Shown: positions 1-5,328 of the stretch, one piece after another | Position numbering within the stretch: the stretch's first letter is position 1 | How the letters are laid out: every line of letters starts with the position of its first letter | From: Chloroflexota bacterium | GTDB taxonomy: Bacteria; Chloroflexota; DTOL01; JACQYG01 | NCBI GenBank assembly: GCA_016208345.1 | Contig: JACQYG010000169.1 | Location: forward strand, 1-5,802 | Direction of reading: 5' to 3' | Length of the DNA: 5,802 bases | The notes under the pieces: model-generated | The model's input: only the letters and a program-made list of their open reading frames with translations | Told to the model about the DNA's origin: nothing | Databases searched by the model: none | Translations under genes and position numbers: made by a program

Positions 1-187
1 TCTGCCGGTCGTATTCCTCCCGCCGGCCATCCCGTTTCACCACCAGGAAATTGGCCACCTCCGGGCGTTCGTAGGTGGTAAAGCGCTTGCCACAGGAGAG
101 ACACTCCCGCCTTCGGCGGATGCTTTCCTCCAGCTCGCGGGAGTCAATCACTTTGGACTCAGGATGAGCACAGCAAGGGCATCTCAT
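1..187 (-). CDS. nrdR: Transcriptional repressor NrdR, N-terminal part (3' end beyond window)
   Basis: NrdR is a zinc- and nucleotide-binding repressor of ribonucleotide reductase genes. Sixty-two codons are visible. The zinc ribbon has the pairs C3/C6 and C29/C32, with the family signatures VIDSRE (13-18), IRRRREC (23-29) and KRFTTYER (34-41). The stretch from about residue 47 ([14 protein letters not shown]) is the beginning of the ATP-cone domain, and the rest of that domain lies outside the window. The ATG at 185-187 is preceded by AGGA with a 7-nt gap, and the family normally starts MxCPxC, so the start is firm. It follows ftsZ on the same strand but has its own promoter and NrdR-box-like sites upstream. 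In several lineages nrdR is followed by an adenosylcobalamin-dependent reductase gene (nrdJ). That could be the next gene here, but it is not visible. Confidence 0.96.
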   Translation of the reverse strand, partial: MRCPCCAHPESKVIDSRELEESIRRRRECLSCGKRFTTYERPEVANFLVVKRDGRREEYDRQ

Positions 188-298
188 GAGATCATCCTGC
201 TCTTGGAGGTTGAGACACAACAAGGGATTAGGGGACCAACCATTTCGATTCCTGGTGAAAGGGCACCCCTATCCCTTGTCCGAGCCAGACTGGCGTAT

Positions 299-314
299 GC
301 ACAACCCCTTGTGG
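299..314. promoter_or_regulatory. NrdR-box-like operator, downstream copy (weaker)
   Basis: The core is CACAA-N4-TTGTG at 300-313, the same symmetry and spacing as the copy at 332-347. The centre is CCCC instead of the A/T-rich centre of the NrdR-box consensus (roughly ACACWATATWTTGTGT), so it is the weaker match. It lies in the predicted 5' leader of nrdR. The centre-to-centre distance to the other copy is 33 bp, about three helical turns and close to the 31-32 bp usual for tandem NrdR boxes. Confidence 0.5.
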
Positions 315-331
315 GGTAATCGGGTATTATC

Positions 332-347
332 CCACAAAATATTGTGG
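332..347. promoter_or_regulatory. NrdR-box-like operator over the nrdR transcription start
   Basis: CCACAAAATATTGTGG is a 16-bp near-perfect palindrome (7 of 8 pairs) with the CACAA/TTGTG arms and A/T-rich centre of the NrdR box. It starts 5 bp downstream of the candidate -10 element, so it covers the predicted start point near 345. Binding there would block initiation. This fits autoregulation of nrdR, and of any reductase gene co-transcribed with it. Confidence 0.72.
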
Positions 348-351
348 CCTT

Positions 352-380
352 ACTATAGCACAACGAGGAGGCGATTTCAA
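352..380 (-). promoter_or_regulatory. Sigma-A-type promoter for nrdR
   Basis: On the minus strand, TTGAAA (375-380, 5/6 to consensus) and TATAGT (352-357, 5/6) are separated by exactly 17 bp. Initiation would fall near 345, giving a leader of about 158 nt to the nrdR ATG. The overlap of the start point with an NrdR-box-like palindrome supports the assignment. Confidence 0.7.
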
Positions 381-436
381 GGGGAAAAGCTTAAAAATTC
401 CGGCACTTCCGAGGTCACTCGAAAGTATGGCAGGGT

Positions 437-480
437 GGGGTCAGGTCTGGAGCAATAGCTAAACACCAGGGCCTGACCCC
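437..480. repeat. Long REP-like hairpin between ftsZ and nrdR
   Basis: The arms GGGGTCAGG (437-445) and CCTGACCCC (472-480) pair perfectly over 9 bp. The pairing continues inward through TCTGG against CCAGG with one wobble and one bulged base, leaving a loop of about 15 nt. There is no T-tract after it on the minus strand (ACCCTGCC follows), so it does not look like a standard intrinsic terminator for ftsZ. The GGGGTCAGGTCT end resembles palindromes I associate with REP sequences and REP-associated tyrosine transposases of the IS200/IS605 type. That link is from memory and was not tested. It could instead be a Rho-aided terminator or an mRNA-stabilising 3' stem-loop for ftsZ. Confidence 0.6.
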
Positions 481-535
481 TTACTTCAGGAATTCCTGGC
501 CTGGAAAGGAGTGGGAGGCTAGAACTGGCCAAAGA

Positions 536-1585
536 TCACTGTCGCCGGCTGCGCAAAAACGTGGGAATGTCCAGGTCGTCGGTGGCGAAGGTATGCAGCG
601 GCACCTCCTTGATCCTGGAGATGGAGGCCGGGATGCGGGAGTCAAAACCGGTAGCAATGACCGTAACCTGGACCTCCCCATGCAGCCGGTCGTTCAGCAC
701 CGCTCCGAAGATGATGTTGGCATCGGGGTGCGCCGCCTTGGCAATGACATCAGCTGCCTCCTGCACCTCGAAGAGGGTCAGGTCATTGCCACCAGTGATG
801 TTGAACAGCACACCCTTGGCCCCCTCGATGGAGATATCCAGGAGCGGGCTGGACATGGCCGCCTTGGCCGCCTCTACCGCCCGGTTCTCTCCCGAGCCCT
901 TGCCGATGGACATGAGCGCTGCCCCACCCTCCGACATCACGGTCTTCACGTCGGCGAAATCCAGGTTGATGAGCCCCGGCTCGGTGATGAGCTCTGAGAT
1001 GCCCTGGATGCCCTGGCGCAACACGTCGTCGGCAATGCGAAAGGCCGCCTCCACCGTAGTCTTCTTGTCTACGATCTGCAAAAGCCGGTCGTTCGGGATT
1101 ACGATCAGCGTATCCACCTTTTCCTTGAGCTGGCTGATCCCCTCCTCCGCTACCTGCCGCCTTCGCGCCCCCTCAAAGGTGAAGGGCTTCGTCACCACCC
1201 CGATGGTGAGGGCGCCCACCTCCTTGGCGATCTGGGAGATCACCGGCGAGGCGCCGGTGCCAGTGCCGCCGCCCATCCCCGCGGTCACAAAGACCATGTC
1301 CGCGTCGCGGAGCGTTTCCAGTATCTCCTCGCTGGATTCCTCCGCCGCCTTGATGCCAATCATCGGGTCACCGCCGGCGCCCAGGCCCCGCGTGAGCTTA
1401 TCGCCGATGCGGATCTTGTTCGGCGACTGCGAGAGCAAGAGCGCCTGGGCATCGGTGTTCACCGCGATGAACTCCACGCCCCTGATGTCGGCCTGGATCA
1501 TGCGATTCACCGCATTGCAGCCTCCGCCTCCAACACCGATGACCTTGATCTGCGCGAAATTCTCCACCGCCAGTTGATCCAACAT
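536..1585 (-). CDS. ftsZ: Cell division protein FtsZ
   Basis: FtsZ is the tubulin-like GTPase that polymerises into the Z-ring and recruits the divisome. The 349-residue protein carries the nucleotide-binding [11 protein letters not shown] (19-29), the tubulin signature GGGTGTG (105-111) and the synergy (T7) loop NLDFAD (207-212), whose acidic residues complete the GTPase site of the neighbouring subunit. The conserved C-terminal peptide [13 protein letters not shown] (337-349) binds FtsA and other partners. The linker between the globular core (ending near 314) and this peptide is only about 22 residues, shorter than in most bacteria. The ATG start has AAAGGAG 7 nt upstream. A 147-bp gap separates it from ftsA and contains a candidate promoter, so ftsZ probably has its own transcription as well as read-through from the upstream genes. 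Confidence 0.98.
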   Translation of the reverse strand: MLDQLAVENFAQIKVIGVGGGGCNAVNRMIQADIRGVEFIAVNTDAQALLLSQSPNKIRIGDKLTRGLGAGGDPMIGIKAAEESSEEILETLRDADMVFVTAGMGGGTGTGASPVISQIAKEVGALTIGVVTKPFTFEGARRRQVAEEGISQLKEKVDTLIVIPNDRLLQIVDKKTTVEAAFRIADDVLRQGIQGISELITEPGLINLDFADVKTVMSEGGAALMSIGKGSGENRAVEAAKAAMSSPLLDISIEGAKGVLFNITGGNDLTLFEVQEAADVIAKAAHPDANIIFGAVLNDRLHGEVQVTVIATGFDSRIPASISRIKEVPLHTFATDDLDIPTFLRSRRQ

Positions 1586-1615
1586 TTCCCATCTCCTTTC
1601 CGTTAAAGACCATTT

Positions 1616-1624
1616 ACTATATCA
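1616..1624 (-). promoter_or_regulatory. Candidate extended -10 promoter for ftsZ
   Basis: TGATATAGT on the minus strand matches the extended -10 form TGN-TATAAT with one mismatch. No good -35 hexamer lies at the right distance, which is tolerated in extended -10 promoters. Initiation near 1609 would leave a leader of about 24 nt that already includes the Shine-Dalgarno AAAGGAG. Confidence 0.45.
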
Positions 1625-1665
1625 TGCAGTTCGCGCACAACGAAGGATGGAAACAACGCCCGCTG

Positions 1666-1686
1666 GGACAAGTTGGCAACTTGTCC
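1666..1686. promoter_or_regulatory. 21-bp perfect palindrome upstream of ftsZ
   Basis: The arms GGACAAGTTG and CAACTTGTCC are perfect 10-bp inverted repeats around one central base. The palindrome sits in the ftsA-ftsZ gap, about 57-77 bp upstream of the predicted ftsZ start point. On neither strand is it directly followed by a T-run, so it is not a clear terminator. The tight two-fold symmetry suggests an operator for a dimeric regulator. As RNA it would form a 9-bp stem with a 3-nt loop, about 47 nt after the ftsA stop, which might pause RNA polymerase or protect the upstream mRNA. I do not recognise the protein that would bind it. Confidence 0.55.
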
Positions 1687-1732
1687 TACGTGCTATTTTT
1701 CAATCTAAAAAAGACCTACCTTCCGTTGTCCT

Positions 1733-2977
1733 CTATGGCACAAACGACCTCAATAGCTTCAACAGCCCTCCCGGCTTCTTCTTTCGCTGAGGCCTGGCCT
1801 TCTTCACTGGTTTGGCCGGGCTGTCGCGGTTGGCAATGCTCCAGACCAGGAGGCCTACACTCGCGGCGTAGGCCGGACCGCTCACCACGTCGGAGAGCCC
1901 TTCCAGGCTCCGGGGGTAACCCACCCGCACCGGAAGCTGCAATATCTCGCTCCCCAGCTCCGTTATACCGGAGAGCTCGGCTGTGCCGCCGGTGAGGACC
2001 AGCCCAGCCGGCAGCAGGCCATCGTACCCCGAGCGTTTGATCTCGCCCAGGATCAAGCCAAAGATCTCCCTCGAACGCAGCTCGATGATCTCGCTCAGGG
2101 CTCTCCTGGAAACTACGCGCTGGTTTTCCCGGCCAAAGCCGACGAGCTCCACCGGCTCCGCCTCGTCGACGGCCGCGGCCACGGCGTAGCCACACCTGAT
2201 CTTGATGTCCTCAGCCGTGGCCGTGGCCGTGCGCAGCCCCACGGCGATGTCATTGGTGATGTGGCTTCCACCCACCGGCAACACGGTCGTATGCCAGGCC
2301 GCGCCATCCATGAAAATAGCAATGTCGGTGGTGCCGCCGCCCACATCGGCCAATATCACCCCCATCTCCTTTTCCTCTTCGGTGAGCACCGCCTCGCTGG
2401 ACGCCAGGGCATCGAGGACCAGATCGTTCACCTCTACGTCGCCTTTTTGCACGCAACGCACCAGGTTCTGCACTGAGGCCGCTGCCCCGGTGACGATGTG
2501 GGTCTCCACCTCCAATCTGAACCCCAGCATCCCCACCGGGTCCTTGACCCCGTCCTGGCCGTCCACAATGTAGCCCCGAGGGATCACGTGGAGGACCTGG
2601 CGGTTATTGGGGATAGCGATGGCCCGGGCCGCCTCCACCGCCCGGTCCACGTCCTCCTGGATGATCTCGTGGTCGCCCCGGGAGATAGCCACCACCCCCC
2701 GGCTGTTCATGGAGGAGACGTGGGGGCCGGCCAGGCCCACACAGGCCTGCTGGATCTTATAGCCAGCGATGCGCTCGGCCTTTTCCACCGACGCCAGGAT
2801 GGCCTTCTCCGTCTCCTCGACGTTCACCACCACTCCCCGGCGTATGCCTCGGGAAGGGCAGGCCCCCACGCCGATGATGCGCAGATTGCCGTTCTCGCAC
2901 GGTTCGCCGACCAACGTGCACACCTTGGTGGTGCCCGCGTCGATTCCCACTACTAACCTGTCCTTGTCCAATCTCAC
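1733..2977 (-). CDS. ftsA: Cell division protein FtsA
   Basis: FtsA is an actin-fold ATPase that tethers FtsZ polymers to the inner face of the membrane and recruits later divisome proteins. In the 414 residues one sees the phosphate-1 loop DAGTTKV (13-19), the phosphate-2 loop DVGGGTTD (211-218), and an adenosine-motif GGTAEL (330-335). A conserved region with GLAGPHV (81-87) falls in the FtsA-specific 1C (SHS2) part. After a basic linker rich in K, R and P, the last 16 residues (KKKPGGLLKLLRSFVP) form the expected amphipathic membrane-targeting helix. The start is GTG (2975-2977), with GGAGGTGA directly upstream but only 4 nt from GGAGG to GTG. The TTG two codons later has a 10-nt gap and is a real alternative. 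It lies 24 nt after sbp, so it is probably in the same operon. Confidence 0.97.
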   Translation of the reverse strand: MRLDKDRLVVGIDAGTTKVCTLVGEPCENGNLRIIGVGACPSRGIRRGVVVNVEETEKAILASVEKAERIAGYKIQQACVGLAGPHVSSMNSRGVVAISRGDHEIIQEDVDRAVEAARAIAIPNNRQVLHVIPRGYIVDGQDGVKDPVGMLGFRLEVETHIVTGAAASVQNLVRCVQKGDVEVNDLVLDALASSEAVLTEEEKEMGVILADVGGGTTDIAIFMDGAAWHTTVLPVGGSHITNDIAVGLRTATATAEDIKIRCGYAVAAAVDEAEPVELVGFGRENQRVVSRRALSEIIELRSREIFGLILGEIKRSGYDGLLPAGLVLTGGTAELSGITELGSEILQLPVRVGYPRSLEGLSDVVSGPAYAASVGLLVWSIANRDSPAKPVKKARPQRKKKPGGLLKLLRSFVP

Positions 2978-3001
2978 ATCACCTCCCCACCAGGTGGCGA
3001 C

Positions 3002-3328
3002 TCAATGAATAAAATGGCGCCGGATCGTGGCCAGATTATTGAAGAGTCGGGAGCCAAAAACGACCACCGCCGCGATGTAGAGGTCCACGCCCAGGCGGTC
3101 GCCCAGGAAGGTCAATACCCCGGCCAACAGCATATTGCTCGAGAATCCGGAGACGAATATGCGGTTGTCGAAGCTCCCCTCCAGGTCAGCCCGAGTTGCT
3201 CCCAGGACCGAGTCGAAGGCCGCCAGCATGGCCACCGCGGTGTAACGGGCGTATTCGGCCGGGATGGTTACCGAGAAGGCCAGGCCAATGGCCAGCCCCA
3301 CCAGCAAGCCCAGGAGTGGCCGCCACAC
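3002..3328 (-). CDS. sbp: Small basic membrane protein Sbp (DUF1290)
   Basis: This 108-residue integral membrane protein belongs to the small basic protein family found next to ftsQ and ftsA in many monoderm bacteria. Its biochemical role is not established. Hydrophobic segments run about 5-22, 29-47, 61-76 and 81-92. The family motifs are LAAFDSVLGATRA (35-47), GFSSN (61-65), and the C-terminal block from LGDRLGVDLYIAA (75-87) through FGSRLFNNLATIRR (91-104). The GTG start lies one base after the TAA that ends ftsQ, and the Shine-Dalgarno AAAGGAG sits inside the end of ftsQ at a long 12-nt spacing. Translation is therefore probably coupled to that of the gene before it. No alternative in-frame start lies between the Shine-Dalgarno site and the GTG. 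Confidence 0.93.
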   Translation of the reverse strand: MWRPLLGLLVGLAIGLAFSVTIPAEYARYTAVAMLAAFDSVLGATRADLEGSFDNRIFVSGFSSNMLLAGVLTFLGDRLGVDLYIAAVVVFGSRLFNNLATIRRHFIH

Positions 3329-3329
3329 T

Positions 3330-4184
3330 TTATCGCTTGTCTCCTTTTTTTACCTCTGTCGGCCGGACGGCCGGAACCACGAATTGGCGCTCCAAAGAGC
3401 GCAGGTCCGCGTACACGAAAGCCTCCTTCTTCTCCCGATAGCGTTCCAGGATGGATTCGAGCAATGCCACCCGGGGAGCCATGTCCTCCCCCAACCCGAA
3501 GCAGGCCCGCCAACCCTCTGCGCTCTGCACGGTAATCCCCGCCGCCGATGAGTATTCGTAAGCCGTCGGCGGCGTGGTCAGGAGCTTGGCCAGGACCTTT
3601 ACCGTAAGGATCGCCTTCTTATCTACCCTATCCCAGGGGCGGTATTGGCGCCCATCGGCGTCTACCACCACCAGCAGGTCCGCCGGCCGGGGCTCGGGGC
3701 GGATCACCGTGCCCTCCTGGTCCACCCAGTAGCGAGTGCCACCGCTTTGCCAGACCACCTCGGGCGCCAGGTCCTCCACTCTAATGGAGACCTGGTTAGG
3801 CAGGCTCAAGCTGACCTGGGCCTTCGTCACCCCGGGGAGTCCCTGAACCCACCCGCGTACCTGGCCCGGCCTGACATAGAAGACGTTCTGCCCGGCCAGG
3901 CGGCTGACGGCATCGGCCACCTCCTCCGCGGTTACACCGCGGTTGCCCCACACCCCTACCTGGTACACCACGAAGGCCGGCTGCCTCAGGAAGTCGTAGG
4001 TCATCCAGGAAAACGCAACCGTAAGCCCCAGGCTCAGGAGCCACTGTAGGCTCCAGATGCGGCTCTCCCTCAGCCCCCGGATTATCGGGAGACGGGAGAA
4101 GGCAATAGTCGTGCGTTTGCTCCGGCCTAGCCGTGACCTGGAGCGGCGCCGCACTGGCCGCCTGGCTAGTGAACCCGTAGGCAT
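3330..4184 (-). other. ftsQ: FtsQ portion of the fused frame (would-be independent ftsQ)
   Basis: FtsQ/DivIB is a bitopic divisome protein that links early and late division factors and regulates septal peptidoglycan synthesis. Counted from the ATG at 4182-4184, the 284 residues have a very basic cytoplasmic tail (about 1-42, many Arg), one membrane span (about 43-63), a POTRA domain ([19 protein letters not shown] at 71-89 through about 138), and an FtsQ-type beta domain with [11 protein letters not shown] (135-145) and [10 protein letters not shown] (152-161). The length and domain order are normal. No strong Shine-Dalgarno site precedes this ATG. In the unduplicated arrangement it would follow the ddl TGA by 16 nt and could be reached by reinitiation. 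An in-frame TTG four codons earlier is an alternative. The stop TAA is followed one base later by the sbp start. Confidence 0.88.
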
Positions 4185-5318
4185 CCAATATTCCAACCCA
4201 TCACCAGGTCTTGTTCCTGGCTTTGTCCGCGTGGCGTTCCAGGGCCAATTCCACCAATCGGTCCACCAGGGCACCAATCGGTCCACCAGGGCGGGGAAAC
4301 TTAAGCCCGCCGCCTCCCACAGCTTGGGATACATGCTCACCGCGGTGAAGCCCGGGATGGTGTTGATCTCGTTCACGTAAACGGCGGTGTAGTCTCGGGT
4401 CACGAAGAAGTCCACCCGGGCCATGCCAGCGCAGTCAATGGCCAGGAAGGCCTGCACCGCCAGGGTTTGTACCCGCTTGGCCATCTCCTCCGGCAGCCTG
4501 GCGGGGATGATCAGCTCGGTATTCTCGTCGGAGTACTTGGCAACGTAGTCGTAGAACTCCCGCTTGGGAACGATCTCTCCCACCCCGGAGGCGATGGGGT
4601 CGTCGTTGCCCAGTACGCTGCACTCCACCTCCCGGCAGCTTTCAACTGCCCGCTCCACCAGGAGCTTTCGGTCGTATCCGGCCGCCAGGGCCAGGCCAGC
4701 CTCCAGCTCAGCCCGATTCCTGGCCTTGCTCACGCCGATGCTGGAGCCCAGGTTAGCCGGTTTGCAGAAACAGGGGTAGTCCAGGGCATTCTCTACTCTC
4801 TGAATCGCGCCCTCCGGGTTGCGCTCCCAGTCCCGGCGCTTGATGACCACGTGGTCCAGGACCGGCAGCCCATGCTGGCGGAAGACGGCCTTCATCACCG
4901 CCTTGTCCATGCCCAGGGCACTGGCCAGGACCCCTGCGCCCACGTAGGGCAGACCGGCCAGTTCGAACAGGCCCTGCACTGTCCCATCCTCGCCGTAGGG
5001 ACCATGCAAAACCGGAAAGAGCACGTCGATCTGCTCCACCACTGCCGGCGCTCGCGGTTGGCCCTTTTCTTTACTAGTCAATAAGCCCGGGTCGCCAAGG
5101 AGAGCCATTTCTTTACTGGCAAAGAAGTTGCCCTCTTTCAGCGCTTTCAGCGGGTCCCCCGACGTAAGCCACCGGCCGTTCCTGGTCACGCCGATAGGGA
5201 CGACCTCGTATTTCTCTTTATCCAGGGCCCCCATGACGGCCGCTGCCGAGGCCAGAGAGACCTCGTGCTCCGCGGACCTGCCGCCGAAGACCACCCCCAC
5301 ACGGATCTTGCGCTTCAA
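3330..5318 (-). CDS. ddl-ftsQ: Ddl-FtsQ fusion: D-alanine--D-alanine ligase joined to FtsQ by a frame-shifting duplication
   Basis: A single 662-codon frame holds Ddl (residues 1-349), an odd 29-residue Trp-rich join (350-378), and all of FtsQ (379-662). Ddl and FtsQ are normally separate genes. The join arises at an exact 20-bp tandem duplication that moves the reading frame past the normal ddl stop. With one copy removed, the frame reads [18 protein letters not shown] and then TGA, a standard Ddl end. The TTG start at 5318 has GAGG 7 nt upstream, lies 10 nt after the murB stop and gives the family-like [25 protein letters not shown] two codons earlier is too close to the Shine-Dalgarno site. 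The topology is possible, since both Ddl and the FtsQ N-terminus are cytoplasmic. It may be a functional fusion, a damaging mutation, or an assembly error. The frame itself is certain, its biological reality is not. Confidence 0.85.
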   Translation of the reverse strand: MKRKIRVGVVFGGRSAEHEVSLASAAAVMGALDKEKYEVVPIGVTRNGRWLTSGDPLKALKEGNFFASKEMALLGDPGLLTSKEKGQPRAPAVVEQIDVLFPVLHGPYGEDGTVQGLFELAGLPYVGAGVLASALGMDKAVMKAVFRQHGLPVLDHVVIKRRDWERNPEGAIQRVENALDYPCFCKPANLGSSIGVSKARNRAELEAGLALAAGYDRKLLVERAVESCREVECSVLGNDDPIASGVGEIVPKREFYDYVAKYSDENTELIIPARLPEEMAKRVQTLAVQAFLAIDCAGMARVDFFVTRDYTAVYVNEINTIPGFTAVSMYPKLWEAAGLSFPALVDRLVPWWTDWWNWPWNATRTKPGTRPGDGLEYWMPTGSLARRPVRRRSRSRLGRSKRTTIAFSRLPIIRGLRESRIWSLQWLLSLGLTVAFSWMTYDFLRQPAFVVYQVGVWGNRGVTAEEVADAVSRLAGQNVFYVRPGQVRGWVQGLPGVTKAQVSLSLPNQVSIRVEDLAPEVVWQSGGTRYWVDQEGTVIRPEPRPADLLVVVDADGRQYRPWDRVDKKAILTVKVLAKLLTTPPTAYEYSSAAGITVQSAEGWRACFGLGEDMAPRVALLESILERYREKKEAFVYADLRSLERQFVVPAVRPTEVKKGDKR
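4252..4291. repeat. Exact 20-bp tandem duplication in ddl
   Basis: Positions 4252-4271 and 4272-4291 are identical 20-mers, read on the minus strand as CCCTGGTGGACCGATTGGTG twice. One further base at 4292 extends the periodicity. Because 20 is not a multiple of three, the second copy is read out of frame (first copy ALVDRLV, second copy WWTDWW). The absence of any divergence between copies points to a recent slippage event or to an assembly or amplification artefact. Confidence 0.97.
4272..5318 (-). other. ddl: D-alanine--D-alanine ligase portion of the fused frame
   Basis: Ddl joins two D-alanines in the cytoplasm, with ATP, to make the dipeptide used by MurF. Residues 1-349 cover nearly the whole ATP-grasp enzyme: [10 protein letters not shown] (12-21), HGPYGEDG (105-112), the ATP-binding [13 protein letters not shown] (186-198), the omega-loop EFYDYVAKY (254-262), metal and substrate residues R301 and D303, and [10 protein letters not shown] (316-325) with S328. 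Tyr262 matches the Tyr of the KY pair in E. coli DdlB (Tyr216). This predicts a D-Ala-D-Ala enzyme rather than a D-Ala-D-lactate one. All recognisable catalytic residues precede the frameshift. What is lost is the final helix, about 16 residues. It follows murB by 10 nt and is presumably co-transcribed with it. Confidence 0.93.
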
Positions 5319-5328
5319 AGACACACCT

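Larger units (their letters stand above)
188..535. other. 348-bp intergenic region between ftsZ and nrdR
   Basis: No credible gene is seen on either strand. Reading from ftsZ toward nrdR, it holds about 55 bp of unremarkable sequence with a 12-bp palindrome (CAGGAATTCCTG, 487-498), a long imperfect hairpin (437-480), an A/T-richer stretch containing the nrdR promoter (352-380), two NrdR-box-like operators (299-347), and a 5' leader of roughly 158 nt in which I see no clear structure beyond those sites. No hairpin followed by a T-tract is visible on the minus strand after ftsZ, so read-through from ftsZ into nrdR is possible. Confidence 0.7.

Noticed and set aside
326..331. Alternative -10 (GATAAT) for nrdR on the minus strand
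   Set aside because: At 17 bp spacing the -35 would be AGTAAG, a poor match. The TTGAAA-17-TATAGT pair upstream is far better.
186..458. 90-codon plus-strand open frame in the ftsZ-nrdR gap
   Set aside because: It runs antisense through the nrdR promoter, operators and hairpin, its translation resembles no protein family I know, and it has no ribosome site.
487..498. 12-bp palindrome CAGGAATTCCTG after ftsZ
   Set aside because: It is short, has no loop for a stable hairpin and no T-tract follows. It is most likely a chance symmetry around an EcoRI-type core.
561..1577. 338-codon plus-strand open frame opposite ftsZ
   Set aside because: It is an antisense shadow of a GC-rich, strongly conserved gene. 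The minus-strand product is unmistakably FtsZ.
1692..1713. A/T-rich short inverted repeat (TTTTTC...AAAAA) between ftsA and the palindrome, considered as terminator
   Set aside because: The stem is only about 5 A/T pairs without a GC-rich part, too weak for an intrinsic terminator.
3005..3535. 176-codon plus-strand frame opposite sbp and the end of ftsQ
   Set aside because: It has no recognisable domain and is antisense to two supported genes, so it is an effect of GC-rich codon use.
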